64,000 bases of DNA from SB11 sp964584305 (GCA_964584305.1 CAZOZL010000003.1:291193-355192), one strand, 5' to 3'. Positions 51,671 through 61,152 are shown, counted from the first letter of the stretch. Translations and numbers: made by a program. The notes: a model not told the origin generated them from the sequence alone.

Positions 51671-52165
51671 ATGGAATTATTAACACCTGATTTCGGATTG
51701 TTTTTTTGGACTTTCGTAGTATTTTCAATACTGTTTTTAGTACTGAAAAAATATGCTTGGAAACCCATTTTACAATCACTAAAAGATAGGGAAGATAAAA
51801 TAGCCTCGTCGCTGCAGCAAGCAGAAGATGCACGCAAGCAAATGGAGCTTTTACACGCAGACAATGAAAAATTGCTGCAAGAAGCCCGCTTGGAGCGTGA
51901 TAAAATATTAAAAGAGGCGAAAGAAATAGGTGAAAACCTAAAATCGCAAGCCAAGCAAAAATCTGATGCTGATGTGAAGCGTATGCTTGAAGCAGCGCAC
52001 AGTAGCATTACTAAAGATAAAGAAGCTGCCAAAACTGAAATTAAAGAGTTGGTAGCTGCCCTTTCAATAGAAATGGCTGAAAAAGTATTGAAAAAGAAAT
52101 TTGAAAATCCTTCTGAACAAGAAGAATTAGTAAAAAATTATTTACAAAAAGCCACTTTAAACTAA
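51671..52165 (+). CDS. atpF: ATP synthase F0 subunit b
   Basis: A 164-residue b subunit. One membrane helix (about 9-27, FGLFFWTFVVFSILFLVLKKY) precedes a long charged coiled coil (RKQMELLHADNEKLLQEARLERDKILKEAKEIGENLKSQAKQ). It forms the peripheral stalk that holds F1 to subunit a. It lies 4 bases before atpH. Confidence 0.97.
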   Translation: MELLTPDFGLFFWTFVVFSILFLVLKKYAWKPILQSLKDREDKIASSLQQAEDARKQMELLHADNEKLLQEARLERDKILKEAKEIGENLKSQAKQKSDADVKRMLEAAHSSITKDKEAAKTEIKELVAALSIEMAEKVLKKKFENPSEQEELVKNYLQKATLN

Positions 52166-52169
52166 ACCA

Positions 52170-52712
52170 ATGTCAGAAATAAGAATAGCAGCAAGATATG
52201 CCAAATCGTTAATGGAGTTGGCTGTTGAACAAGATATACTTGCTCAGGTTAATCTTGATATGCGCTCTTTACAAGCTGTTATGCAGCAAAGCCCTGACTT
52301 GGTGAGTATGCTAAAAAACCCCATTATACAGCCTGCTAAAAAAACAACAGTACTAAGTACTTTGTTTAGCAAAGACTTTAATAAGCTAACGCAAAATTTT
52401 ATTGAAACGGTAGTGCGCAAACGCAGAGAAATGTTTTTGCCCATTATTACACAAGAGTTTGCCAAGCAATACAACCAGCGCAATGGCATTTCGGCAGCAA
52501 CTGTTACCAGTGCTACACCACTCACAGAGAGTATGCACGCCTCTGTAAAAGAGTTTATAGAAAAAGAAACAAACGCAAGGATAGAACTGAAAACAATAGT
52601 AAACCCTGCTATAATTGGCGGGCTTGTAATTCGTATCGAAGATGATTTATACGACTCAAGCATAGCCAAAAAATTGAACATTTTAAAGAAAGAATTAATT
52701 CACCAAAATTAA
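52170..52712 (+). CDS. atpH: ATP synthase F1 subunit delta
   Basis: A 180-residue delta subunit: N-terminal six-helix domain (IRIAARYAKSLMELAVEQDILAQVN, NPIIQPAKKTTVLSTLFSKDFNKLTQNFIETVVRKRR) and the C-terminal signature NPAIIGGLVIRIEDDLYDSSIAKKLNILKK. It links the b stalk to alpha. It lies between atpF and atpA (19 bases). Confidence 0.97.
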   Translation: MSEIRIAARYAKSLMELAVEQDILAQVNLDMRSLQAVMQQSPDLVSMLKNPIIQPAKKTTVLSTLFSKDFNKLTQNFIETVVRKRREMFLPIITQEFAKQYNQRNGISAATVTSATPLTESMHASVKEFIEKETNARIELKTIVNPAIIGGLVIRIEDDLYDSSIAKKLNILKKELIHQN

Positions 52713-52731
52713 CACGATAATTTAACTGATT

Positions 52732-54318
52732 ATGGCATCAACAGGAATAAAACCCGCTGAGGTTTCAGCCATCATAAGAGAGCAACTGTCTAACCTAAAA
52801 ACCGAAGCCCAACTTGAAGAAGTAGGTACGGTATTGCAGATAGGTGATGGTATTGCTATCATATATGGACTTAGCAAAGTACAATATGGTGAACTTATAG
52901 AGTTTTCAGGAGGGCTGCAAGGCATAGCACTTAACTTAGAAGAAGATAGTGTAGGCGCAGTACTTTTAGGTAGCTCTGAAGATGTAAAAGAAGGAGATAC
53001 CGTAAAACGCTTAAACCGTATTGCATCTATAAAAGTAGGGGATAGTATGCTTGGGCGTGTTGTAAACACACTGGGTGAACCTATTGATGGTTTAGGCGCA
53101 CTAACAGGAGATTTATACGAAATGCCTTTGGAGCGTAAAGCCCCTGGTGTTATTTTTCGTGAGCCTGTACAAGAGCCATTACAAACGGGTATTAAAGCTA
53201 TTGATGCTATGATACCTATTGGGCGTGGACAACGAGAATTAATTATTGGCGACCGACAAACGGGTAAAACAGCTATTGCTATTGATACTATTATCAATCA
53301 GAAAGAGTTTTACGACAAAGGCGAGCCTGTATTTTGTGTATATGTAGCTATTGGGCAAAAAGCATCAACAGTTGCAGGTGTGGTTAATACTTTAAAAGAA
53401 AAAGGAGCTATGGACTATACCGTAGTGGTAGCATCATCAGCATCAGAGCCTGCACCGCTACAAATGTACTCGGCAATGGCAGGTTGTGCTATTGGTGAGT
53501 TTTTTAGAGATAGAGGTAAACCCGCCCTACTTGTTTATGATGATTTATCGAAACAAGCGGTAGCTTACCGTGAGGTTTCTTTACTACTTCGTCGCCCGCC
53601 AGGGCGTGAAGCATACCCAGGTGATGTATTTTACTTGCACTCACGCATATTAGAGCGTGCCGCTAAAATTAACTCATCTGACGAGATAGCACAAAAAATG
53701 AACGATTTACCCGAATCTATAAGAGGTTTAGTAAAAGGCGGAGGTTCATTAACTGCACTACCTATTATTGAAACACAAGCAGGAGACGTTTCTGCATATA
53801 TCCCAACTAATGTAATTTCTATTACTGATGGGCAGATATTTTTAGAGTCAAACTTGTTTAACTCTGGTGTGCGCCCCGCAATTAACGTAGGTATATCTGT
53901 ATCTCGTGTGGGAGGTAATGCTCAAATTAAAGCAATGAAAAAGGTGGCTGGTACACTAAAATTAGACCAAGCACAGTACCGCGAGCTTGAAGCCTTTTCA
54001 AAATTTGGTTCAGATCTTGATGCTGCTACCAAAGCAGTACTTGATAAAGGAGCAAGAAACGTTGAAGTTTTGAAACAAGGGCAATACGAACCCGTTACCG
54101 TTGAAAAACAAGTAGCCATTATCTACTTAGGTTCAAAAGGCTTATTAAGCAATGTACCCGTAAATAAAGTAAAAGAATTTGAGAGCGAATTTGTAGAGTA
54201 TCTTGATGCAAAACACAGAGATGTTCTTGATTTGTTGGCAAAAGGCAAATTGGATGATAATGTAACAGATATACTAAAGTCGGTAGCAAAAGAGCTTTCG
54301 GCAAAGTATAAGGCATAA
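52732..54318 (+). CDS. atpA: ATP synthase F1 subunit alpha
   Basis: A 528-residue alpha subunit, slightly longer than the usual 502-510. The P-loop is GDRQTGKT (about 174-181); PIGRGQRELIIGD precedes it, and the non-catalytic-site and signature region reads LVYDDLSKQAVAYREVSLLLRRPPGREAYPGDVFYLHSRILERAAK, then PAINVGISVSRVGG. It pairs with beta, whose gene is not in this operon. It lies 26 bases before atpG. Confidence 0.98.
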   Translation: MASTGIKPAEVSAIIREQLSNLKTEAQLEEVGTVLQIGDGIAIIYGLSKVQYGELIEFSGGLQGIALNLEEDSVGAVLLGSSEDVKEGDTVKRLNRIASIKVGDSMLGRVVNTLGEPIDGLGALTGDLYEMPLERKAPGVIFREPVQEPLQTGIKAIDAMIPIGRGQRELIIGDRQTGKTAIAIDTIINQKEFYDKGEPVFCVYVAIGQKASTVAGVVNTLKEKGAMDYTVVVASSASEPAPLQMYSAMAGCAIGEFFRDRGKPALLVYDDLSKQAVAYREVSLLLRRPPGREAYPGDVFYLHSRILERAAKINSSDEIAQKMNDLPESIRGLVKGGGSLTALPIIETQAGDVSAYIPTNVISITDGQIFLESNLFNSGVRPAINVGISVSRVGGNAQIKAMKKVAGTLKLDQAQYRELEAFSKFGSDLDAATKAVLDKGARNVEVLKQGQYEPVTVEKQVAIIYLGSKGLLSNVPVNKVKEFESEFVEYLDAKHRDVLDLLAKGKLDDNVTDILKSVAKELSAKYKA

Positions 54319-54344
54319 ATTTTTAACCCGCTAAGGTTGTATAC

Positions 54345-55223
54345 ATGGCAAATCTTAAAGAGATACGGATAAGGATTAGTTCTACCATTAGTACACAGCA
54401 GATAACCAAAGCTATGAAGCTGGTATCGGCTACTAAACTAAGAAGAGCACAAGGAGGTATTGTACAAATGCGTCCCTATGCAAGCAAACTTTTTGGTATG
54501 TTAGCCAACTTATCGGGCAGTGTTGAGGATGAAAGCCTTGCCAAATACTTTGACAACCGTGAGGTGAAAAAAGTATTATTAGTAGTGTTAACTTCTGATA
54601 GGGGATTGTGTGGTGGTTTTAATAGCAACGTGATTAAGAAAACACGTGATTTAGTAACTAAAAAGTACGCACACGTTGGCAAAGAGAACATCACCTTGTT
54701 GTGTATTGGTAAAAAAGGTGCAGAGTTTTTTGCAAAATTAGGCTATAATGTAAATACACAGTTTAAAGAAACTTTTTTAGACCTCACTGCTGAAAATGCT
54801 TTTAAAGCTGGAGACTTTGTGTTTGACCAATTTTTGAAAGGTGAAATAGACCGTGTAGATATAATTTATAACGAGTTTAAAAACGCTGCCACTCAAATAA
54901 TTAGAGATAGCCAATACCTACCCGTTGATAAAGACGCATTGGGTGCGAGCGAAAGCAATGTGAACTATATTTTTGAACCCAATAAAGTAGAAATATTAAA
55001 CGATTTAATACCGCGTGCTTTAAAAACTAAATTATATAGTGCAATGCTCGATTCTTTTGCATCAGAGCATGGTGCGCGTATGGTGGCTATGGACAAAGCA
55101 ACTGATAATGCAGGCGACATATTGAAGAACCTTCGCCTTACCTATAACCAAGCTCGCCAAGCAGCCATTACCAACGAAATTTCGGAAATAGTAGGGGGTG
55201 CGGCAGCATTAGAAGGAAAATAA
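54345..55223 (+). CDS. atpG: ATP synthase F1 subunit gamma
   Basis: A 292-residue gamma subunit, the central rotor shaft. N-terminal coil MANLKEIRIRISSTISTQQITKAMKLVSATKLRRAQ, the core LTSDRGLCGGFNSNVIKKT and the C-terminal coil DNAGDILKNLRLTYNQARQAAITNEISEIVGGAAAL are all clear. It ends the operon; a terminator follows at once, so atpD and atpC (beta, epsilon) must be elsewhere, as usual in Bacteroidota. Confidence 0.98.
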   Translation: MANLKEIRIRISSTISTQQITKAMKLVSATKLRRAQGGIVQMRPYASKLFGMLANLSGSVEDESLAKYFDNREVKKVLLVVLTSDRGLCGGFNSNVIKKTRDLVTKKYAHVGKENITLLCIGKKGAEFFAKLGYNVNTQFKETFLDLTAENAFKAGDFVFDQFLKGEIDRVDIIYNEFKNAATQIIRDSQYLPVDKDALGASESNVNYIFEPNKVEILNDLIPRALKTKLYSAMLDSFASEHGARMVAMDKATDNAGDILKNLRLTYNQARQAAITNEISEIVGGAAALEGK

Positions 55224-55245
55224 AATTTTAACTACTCTATACACT

Positions 55246-55273
55246 AAGCCACCTGAAAGGGTGGCTTTTTTTT
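55246..55273 (+). terminator. Terminator after atpG
   Basis: AAGCCACC (55246-55253) pairs with GGTGGCTT (55260-55267) across TGAAAG, followed by a T run. It ends the bactofilin-atp operon. Confidence 0.92.
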
Positions 55274-55701
55274 GACTATCCAACCCTGAAATAAGTTAGC
55301 ACTCAAATCTACATATTATGAAAGAGCATCTAAAACAAAACAACAAGCGCAACCAGTAAGTTTTCAGTTTGGTCTTTAAGGTAGATGTATTAGCCCCAGT
55401 GGGTAAAGGCTAGTTTACCAACAAACAAGCCCAAACAAATTATGATATCCATAGCATACTTTTTCATTGTGATAAGATTATTCTGCTTAATAACAGAAAA
55501 AATCCACATAAGAATTTTTAACATTTCAACCCTTAGACAGCACACTTACCCAATTAGAACAATAGTGGTATACGAATTATGCCACAAATATATTAGAATA
55601 GGGTAAGTACAATTCTTTTTTGCAAGTCTTATATCTAAAGAAATGACGATATTTACGTTTAATACTAAAAAAAGAAGAATATTAGAAGCATAAAAGATTA
55701 T
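55274..55701. other. Intergenic region without recognised genes
   Basis: About 430 bases of AT-rich sequence with frequent stops in all frames. A 14-codon ATG frame at 55318 is too short and lacks support. I see no repeat, RNA gene or clear promoter here. Confidence 0.5.
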
Positions 55702-56073
55702 ATGAAAATAAAAAAACACTTACTTTGTTTGATAATCATTCTTATAGTAAGTATCAATGCTAATGCTCAATCCTGTCAAGAATGGGTGGATTTTGTAAAA
55801 TCAGAAACTACTGGCACAAGTTATATTAGTTATACTAGTGAAGCAATTTCTAAAGTAACTTTTTATACCGTGAGTGTTGATTACAACACCTATTACTTTG
55901 CTATTGTCTGCTTTAAACAAAAATATTCATATTCGTGCAAAGAATATATTTATCAAGTAGCTTCTAACACAAAATTCAATTACTCTTTAGACCATTATGA
56001 AAGTGCAGGCAAAGCATTTTGGAAGCACATACAACCACACAAATCAAATTTAGGTTGCGGACCGAATTTTTAG
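55702..56073 (+). CDS. Hypothetical secreted protein, KTSC-like
   Basis: A 123-residue protein with signal MKIKKHLLCLIIILIVSINANAQ. The mature part has several Cys (SCQEW, IVCFKQ, SYSCKEY, LGCGP) and the run SEAISKVTFYTVSVDYNTYYFAIVCF...ESAGKAFWKHIQPHK, which resembles the KTSC domain (strands followed by a GKxFxxHI-type end). That likeness is weak and no function follows from it. It stands alone. Confidence 0.5.
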   Translation: MKIKKHLLCLIIILIVSINANAQSCQEWVDFVKSETTGTSYISYTSEAISKVTFYTVSVDYNTYYFAIVCFKQKYSYSCKEYIYQVASNTKFNYSLDHYESAGKAFWKHIQPHKSNLGCGPNF

Positions 56074-56210
56074 ATAATGAGATTTTGATTACACACCCTT
56101 CAAACTTTAAGTACAAAAACACTCAGATTCTTTCTTTTATGAATAAAGATTTTATCAGGTTTTATTAGCATACAAAACGACATGATGCAGTATACTTCAC
56201 GAACTAAAAA

Positions 56211-56675
56211 ATGAAAAAAATACTTTTTACAACAATAGCTATTGCTTGCACTGCACTGCAAGTGATGGCACAAAACACAATAGAAAAAAAAGATTTTAAA
56301 TGGCTAACAGGCAGTTGGGAGATGAAGGTGGGCAAACTTACTATTGTTGAGAACTGGGAGGAAGGAGAAGATAGCAGTTATATGGGTAAGGGTTATGTAA
56401 TAAAAGGTGTTGACACCATTGTTATTGAACTTATGAAAATAGATAAAGTAGGTGATTTTTGGGTGTTTATAGCTCAAGTAAATAATAATAAGCCTGTACT
56501 ATTTACCTTAAAACCCTCGCCCAATACTAAAGAATTAGAGTTTGAGAATTTAGAACATGATGACCCTCAAAGGGTAGTATATGAGTTTGTTAGCAAAAAT
56601 AAACTCCATGCTCGAACAGAAGCAGATATTAAAGGAAAAGAAGTAGTGGATGAGTATAATTATACCCGCCGGTAA
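56211..56675 (+). CDS. Secreted DUF6265 family protein
   Basis: A 154-residue protein with signal MKKILFTTIAIACTALQVMAQ and one DUF6265 domain: FKWLTGSWEMKVGKLTIVENWEEGEDSSYMGKGYVIKGVDTIVIELMKI, then the hallmark FENLEHDDPQRVVYEF. The family is a calycin-like beta barrel of unknown function, frequent in Bacteroidota. It stands alone between two non-coding gaps. Confidence 0.8.
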   Translation: MKKILFTTIAIACTALQVMAQNTIEKKDFKWLTGSWEMKVGKLTIVENWEEGEDSSYMGKGYVIKGVDTIVIELMKIDKVGDFWVFIAQVNNNKPVLFTLKPSPNTKELEFENLEHDDPQRVVYEFVSKNKLHARTEADIKGKEVVDEYNYTRR

Positions 56676-57055
56676 TGGCTAAACTAATAGTATGCAGATA
56701 GTGTAAGCCTGTAATATCTTCAACTTATATTTAGTTACAAAAAAAATAAGCACTATATTTGCACGCAAATTACTGTTGCACAAAACAGTATATATTTCAG
56801 AGTAAAAAAGAGTAGCTCCGCATTTTTTAGCCTCCCCTAATTTTTTAAACCTCTTGTTGCGAAACAAAGGCTTTGTTTAGGATAGAAAAGCTACAACAAC
56901 CAAAATAAATTAGCACACAAAATACCATTATACAAAGGCAATTAAATTTATCGCATTGCCACAACTTGTTAACTTCTATTCCTTTCAAACTTATTTACAA
57001 TGCACTATCATTGTGTATTGAGGTTTTAGTTAACATCAACACAAAGAAAACATAA
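56676..57055. other. Intergenic region: promoter with long transcribed leader or small RNA
   Basis: A 380-base gap. TATATTTG at 56754-56761 gives a promoter about 290 bases ahead of rnr. Between them GTAGCT (near 56812) can pair with AGCTAC (near 56889), enclosing AAACAAA-GGC-TTTGTTT (near 56863-56880). The minus-strand frame here is not believable. It may be a long structured rnr leader or a separate RNA. Confidence 0.4.
56730..56761 (+). promoter_or_regulatory. Promoter upstream of rnr leader
   Basis: TTTA at 56730-56733, a 20-base spacer and TATATTTG at 56754-56761 match the Bacteroidota consensus with one mismatch. Transcription would begin near 56767. Confidence 0.5.
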
Positions 57056-59164
57056 ATGACTTATTCTAAAAAAGAATTAAAACCTCTTATATATAACGTT
57101 TTTAAAGAAAATCCTACATCGCTAATGAACCACCATCAGGTGTCGGCACGTTTAGGTATCGAAAAAACAAATAAAAATGTAATCCAACTGCTTGAAAACC
57201 TTAAAAAAGAAGGTAAAATAGGAGAGGTAAGCCGTGGTAAATACCATTACGAGAACCCCAAAAACCTTATTGAAGGAAAAATAGATGTAACCCAAAGAGG
57301 TGCCGCATATTTAATTCCTGATAATGGAGAGGAAGATATATACATAGCCCCAGCAGATTTAAACCATGCCCTTAATGGCGACCGTGCCGAAGTTACGCTT
57401 TATGCAAAGCGCAAAAGAAAAAAACCAGAAGGCTATGTAACCGAAGTACTCACCCGTGCCAAAACCGATTTTGTAGGTACATTAGATAAAAGCAAAAATT
57501 TCTCGTTTGTTATTCCTGATGATAAACGAATGTATGCTGATATTTTTATCAAAAATGAACATTTAAAAAATGCTAAAAGCGGACAAAAAGTAATTGCTAC
57601 TATAACCGATTGGCCTGATGATGCAAGAAATCCTTTTGGCAGGGTAAAAACAGTATTAGGAGATATAGGAGACAACGATACTGAAATGCATGCTATTGTT
57701 GCTGAATTTGGCTTTGCGCTTGAGTTTCCTTTGGCTGTGGAGCAAGAGGTAAAAAGAATAAATGACACTATAAGTAATAACGAGTTAAAAAAACGTACCG
57801 ATTTTAGAGATACACTCACTTTTACCATAGACCCTGCTGATGCTAAAGATTTTGATGATGCTATTTCATTTAAAAAATTAGACAACGGGCATTACGAAAT
57901 TGGTGTACATATTGCCGATGTTTCGCATTACGTACGCCCAAATACAAGGCTTGAAGAAGAAGCCTACGACCGTGCTACCTCTGTTTACTTGGTAGATAGA
58001 ACCATACCCATGTTGCCCGAAAAATTAAGTAATGGATTCTGTTCACTTCGTCCTAATGAGGATAAACTTACTTTTTCGGCTGTTTTTGAGATAAACGATG
58101 AGGGTAAAATTATTAGTCAATGGATGGGTAAAACGGTTATCCATTCTCAACGCCGTTTCACGTATGAAGAAGCGCAAGAGCGTATAGAAAGTGGTGAGGG
58201 CGATTTGGCAAACGAGTTAATCACTTTAAATACCATTGCCAAGAAACTAAAAGAAGCTCGTTTTAAAAATGGGGCTTTAAGTTTTGAAACTGAAGAAGTG
58301 AAGTTTAACCTCGATGAAAAGGGAAAACCACTGGGCGTCTCTGTTAAAACACGTAAAGATGCCCATAAATTAGTAGAGGAATATATGCTGCTTGCTAATA
58401 GAAAAGTAGCCGAGTTTGCGTATAAATATAGAGCTAAAAAACAAAAAGAAGCCAATGTATTTGTGTACCGTGTACACGATGCACCCGAAGATACCAAGCT
58501 AAGAGATTTTACTGCTTTTGCAAAACGCTTTGGATACCATTTAAAAATGGACTCGCAAAAAGCCATTACTAAATCGTTTAACGATTTGGCTATTGCTACC
58601 GAAGGGAAACCTGAGCAAAACCTGCTGCAAAGCATGGCAATACGCACCATGTCAAAGGCAATTTATACCACCCAAAAAACAGGGCATTATGGTTTAGCAT
58701 TTGATTTTTATGCACATTTTACCAGCCCCATACGCCGTTATCCTGATCTGATGGTACATCGCTTATTAGAAAAATACCTAAATAGCGAAACTGAAAAACC
58801 ATCGCCCGAGTGGGAAACGCGCAGTAAACACAGTAGTAAAATGGAGCAAAAAGCTACTGATGCAGAGCGTGCCTCTATTAAATATAAACAAGCCGAGTAC
58901 TTAAAAGAATCGGTAGGGCAAGTGTTTAGTGGTTTAATTAGCGGAGTAACCGAATGGGGTATTTATGTAGAATTAGTTGAAAATAAATGTGAGGGAATGG
59001 TACGCCTAAACACTCTGGCTGATGATTATTACGCCTATGATGAGAAAGAAAAGGCAGTAATGGGCAAACGCACTAAAAAGAAATACCGCTTGGGCGACCC
59101 TGTACAGGTGAAAGTGAAAGCCGCCGACCCGCTAAAACGCCAAATAGACTTTTTAATGATATAA
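57056..59164 (+). CDS. rnr: Ribonuclease R
   Basis: A 702-residue 3'-5' exoribonuclease. Parts in order: winged-helix-like N-terminus (1-65), OB/cold-shock domains (about 70-220), the RNB catalytic domain with metal-binding aspartates in TIDPADAKDFDDAIS (about 258-270), GVHIADVSHYV and HFTSPIRRYPDLMVHRLL, and a C-terminal S1 domain (about 620-700, GQVFSGLISGVTEWGIYVEL). It degrades structured RNA and takes part in quality control. A long leader may precede it. Confidence 0.96.
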   Translation: MTYSKKELKPLIYNVFKENPTSLMNHHQVSARLGIEKTNKNVIQLLENLKKEGKIGEVSRGKYHYENPKNLIEGKIDVTQRGAAYLIPDNGEEDIYIAPADLNHALNGDRAEVTLYAKRKRKKPEGYVTEVLTRAKTDFVGTLDKSKNFSFVIPDDKRMYADIFIKNEHLKNAKSGQKVIATITDWPDDARNPFGRVKTVLGDIGDNDTEMHAIVAEFGFALEFPLAVEQEVKRINDTISNNELKKRTDFRDTLTFTIDPADAKDFDDAISFKKLDNGHYEIGVHIADVSHYVRPNTRLEEEAYDRATSVYLVDRTIPMLPEKLSNGFCSLRPNEDKLTFSAVFEINDEGKIISQWMGKTVIHSQRRFTYEEAQERIESGEGDLANELITLNTIAKKLKEARFKNGALSFETEEVKFNLDEKGKPLGVSVKTRKDAHKLVEEYMLLANRKVAEFAYKYRAKKQKEANVFVYRVHDAPEDTKLRDFTAFAKRFGYHLKMDSQKAITKSFNDLAIATEGKPEQNLLQSMAIRTMSKAIYTTQKTGHYGLAFDFYAHFTSPIRRYPDLMVHRLLEKYLNSETEKPSPEWETRSKHSSKMEQKATDAERASIKYKQAEYLKESVGQVFSGLISGVTEWGIYVELVENKCEGMVRLNTLADDYYAYDEKEKAVMGKRTKKKYRLGDPVQVKVKAADPLKRQIDFLMI

Positions 59165-59187
59165 TCTTCATAATCGATATAACGACA

Positions 59188-59243
59188 GTCAACGGTCAAC
59201 GGTTTCTAAATTTCTGTTGACTATCAGACAATGGAGTGTTGAC
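59188..59243. repeat. Cluster of GTCAAC/GTTGAC hexamers
   Basis: GTCAAC at 59188-59193 and 59195-59200 and GTTGAC at 59216-59221 and 59238-59243 lie within 56 bases, as direct and inverted copies, between rnr and the prenyl synthetase gene. They could form alternative hairpins or be a protein-binding array. Confidence 0.4.
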
Positions 59244-59252
59244 TACAAGCGT

Positions 59253-59260
59253 TATCTTTG
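59253..59260 (+). promoter_or_regulatory. Promoter -7 element for polyprenyl synthetase
   Basis: TATCTTTG matches TAnnTTTG exactly and ends only four bases before ATG 59265, which would make the mRNA leaderless or nearly so. The -33 part is not clear. Confidence 0.45.
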
Positions 59261-59264
59261 TGCC

Positions 59265-60239
59265 ATGCGCCCATATCCTGAATACCTTGAAAAAGTAAAC
59301 CAGCTAATTCAGCAACACCCCTTTGCAGGAGTCCCACAAAATTTATACGACCCGCTAAACTATATCCTAACTTTAGGGGGAAAACGTATGCGCCCTGTGC
59401 TTACACTAATGGGCAATGAGCTATTTGGAGGAGATATAAAGGAGAGCGAAAAACAAGCATTAGCTATTGAGGTGTTTCATAACTTTACTTTAATACACGA
59501 TGATATTATGGACGTTGCCCCAATCCGTAGAGGTAAAGCAACTGTGCAAGTGAAATGGAATGAACCAACGGCAATACTTTCGGGCGATTTAATGCTGATA
59601 AAAGCCATTAATTTAATTAGAGAAACAAAACCCCAATATCAAAATCCTATTTTAGACGTATTTAACCAAACTGCTATTGAAGTTTGTGAGGGGCAACAGC
59701 TTGATATGAACTTTGAAAGCCGTGAAACAGTAAACGCCCAAGAGTATATAGAAATGATACGCCTAAAAACTGCGGTATTATTAGGCTGCTCACTACAAGT
59801 AGGCGCAATAACAGCGGGTGCAACTATGGCACAGCAAAAAGCCATCTATACTTTTGGAGAAACAGTAGGGATAGGTTTCCAGCTAATGGATGATATTTTA
59901 GATGTTTTTGGTGATAAAGACAAAGTAGGTAAACAAATAGGCGGTGATATTATTAGCAATAAAAAAACCTATTTACTTATTAAAGCGCTTGAATTGGCAG
60001 ATGGAGAAAACAAAAAACAACTACACTATTGGCTAACTGTAAATGATTTCACCCCCAAAGAAAAAGTAGAAGCAGTAATGGATATTTATACTGCACTAAA
60101 CATTAAAGAAATAGCCACCCAAAAAAGTGCCAGTTATTTTACAAAGGCATATAATTTGCTGGATAGTATAGATATTGACGAGGAAAATAAAAAATACCTT
60201 CACAATTTTTGCGAGTGGATACGCACCCGTGTTAGCTAA
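59265..60239 (+). CDS. Trans-polyprenyl diphosphate synthase
   Basis: A 324-residue prenyltransferase from ATG 59265 (MRPYPEYLEKVNQLIQQHPF). The frame is open to TTG 59217, but that part covers the promoter. First Asp-rich motif LIHDDIMD, second FQLMDDILD, plus GGKRMRPVLTLMG: a chain-elongating isoprenyl diphosphate synthase. Asp-Asp-Ile-Met-Asp is the DDxxD form without the two extra residues of type II FPP synthases. It could make geranylgeranyl, octaprenyl or other chains for menaquinone; length class is unresolved. It is followed 7 bases later by the WG-repeat gene. Confidence 0.88.
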   Translation: MRPYPEYLEKVNQLIQQHPFAGVPQNLYDPLNYILTLGGKRMRPVLTLMGNELFGGDIKESEKQALAIEVFHNFTLIHDDIMDVAPIRRGKATVQVKWNEPTAILSGDLMLIKAINLIRETKPQYQNPILDVFNQTAIEVCEGQQLDMNFESRETVNAQEYIEMIRLKTAVLLGCSLQVGAITAGATMAQQKAIYTFGETVGIGFQLMDDILDVFGDKDKVGKQIGGDIISNKKTYLLIKALELADGENKKQLHYWLTVNDFTPKEKVEAVMDIYTALNIKEIATQKSASYFTKAYNLLDSIDIDEENKKYLHNFCEWIRTRVS

Positions 60240-60246
60240 ACCATAT

Positions 60247-61152
60247 ATGAGAAAACTTTTTATTATTTTTTTACTGATTTTTTGTACAGTAAGCAGCTAT
60301 GCACAAACTGATTCGTTACAAAATATTGATGCCAACCGTTTTTTAGTAGTAGTAGAAGGTAAGGTAGGCTATATAGATAGTTTGGGCAAGGTAGCCATTG
60401 CCCCTGTTTTTGCTATGGGTAGCCAGTTTAATGAGGGTATAGCTAGCGTTACTCACCAAACAAAAAAAGGGTTTCGTTTTGCTTTTATTGATAAAGATAT
60501 GAATGTGGTAGTGCCTGTGATGTTTGATGCTGCGGGAGATTTTAGTGAAGGCTTGGCGAGGGTGCAGGTAGATAACAAGTGGGGCTATATTAATAAAAAA
60601 GGAAATACCGCAATAGAACCACAGTTTAGCCTATGTTATGAGTTTACCAACGGCTATGCACAGGCCAGCAAAAAAGGCAAGTGGGGTATAATAAACAAAA
60701 AAGGGGAGTGGGCTGTAATACCGCAATACCAAAGCATTACCCAAGTACAAGAGGGTGTTTTTGCAGCGCAAAAAACATATAGCAGTGCTTGGAAATTTAT
60801 AAACCTTAAAGGCAAACAAGTACTAAAAGATAGTTTTAGCAGGGCAGGTTATTTTAATAAAGGATTAGCCCCTGTGCGCAATAGTGATAATAAGTGGGGA
60901 TATATTAATAAAAAAGGGCAAGTAATTATCCCCTACCAGTTTAATGGTGCTTTAGCGTTTAGTGATAATGGACTGGCAAGCGTGAAAAAAAACGGATATT
61001 GGGGCTTTATTAATACCAAAGGTGAAGTAGTACTTGAGTATAAATATATTAATAGCGCACGTTTTAGGCACAACTATGCACTGGTTGAAGGCATTACCAC
61101 ATACGGATATATAAACACCAAAGGAGAGTTTATTTGGCAATATCAAAATTAA
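60247..61152 (+). CDS. Secreted WG-repeat protein
   Basis: A 301-residue protein from ATG 60247 with signal MRKLFIIFLLIFCTVSSYAQ. The mature part is about seven WG repeats, each like NKWGYINKKGNTAIEPQF or GYWGFINTKGEVVLEY, with intervening FSEGLARV, FNEGIASV and FNKGLAPV strands. WG repeats form a beta-propeller-like or solenoid surface domain with no known catalytic role. It lies 7 bases after the prenyl synthetase and is probably co-transcribed. Confidence 0.9.
   Translation: MRKLFIIFLLIFCTVSSYAQTDSLQNIDANRFLVVVEGKVGYIDSLGKVAIAPVFAMGSQFNEGIASVTHQTKKGFRFAFIDKDMNVVVPVMFDAAGDFSEGLARVQVDNKWGYINKKGNTAIEPQFSLCYEFTNGYAQASKKGKWGIINKKGEWAVIPQYQSITQVQEGVFAAQKTYSSAWKFINLKGKQVLKDSFSRAGYFNKGLAPVRNSDNKWGYINKKGQVIIPYQFNGALAFSDNGLASVKKNGYWGFINTKGEVVLEYKYINSARFRHNYALVEGITTYGYINTKGEFIWQYQN

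Noticed and set aside
55318..55362. 14-codon ATG frame after the atpG terminator
   Set aside because: Too short, no promoter or homology seen.
56679..56867. Minus-strand 62-codon frame before rnr
   Set aside because: It lies over a plus-strand promoter and reads as a composition-driven Lys/Ile/Leu frame; the region is better read as leader or RNA.
60175..60246. N-terminal extension of the WG-repeat protein
   Set aside because: It overlaps the end of the prenyl synthetase gene in another frame; ATG 60247 starts a clean signal peptide.
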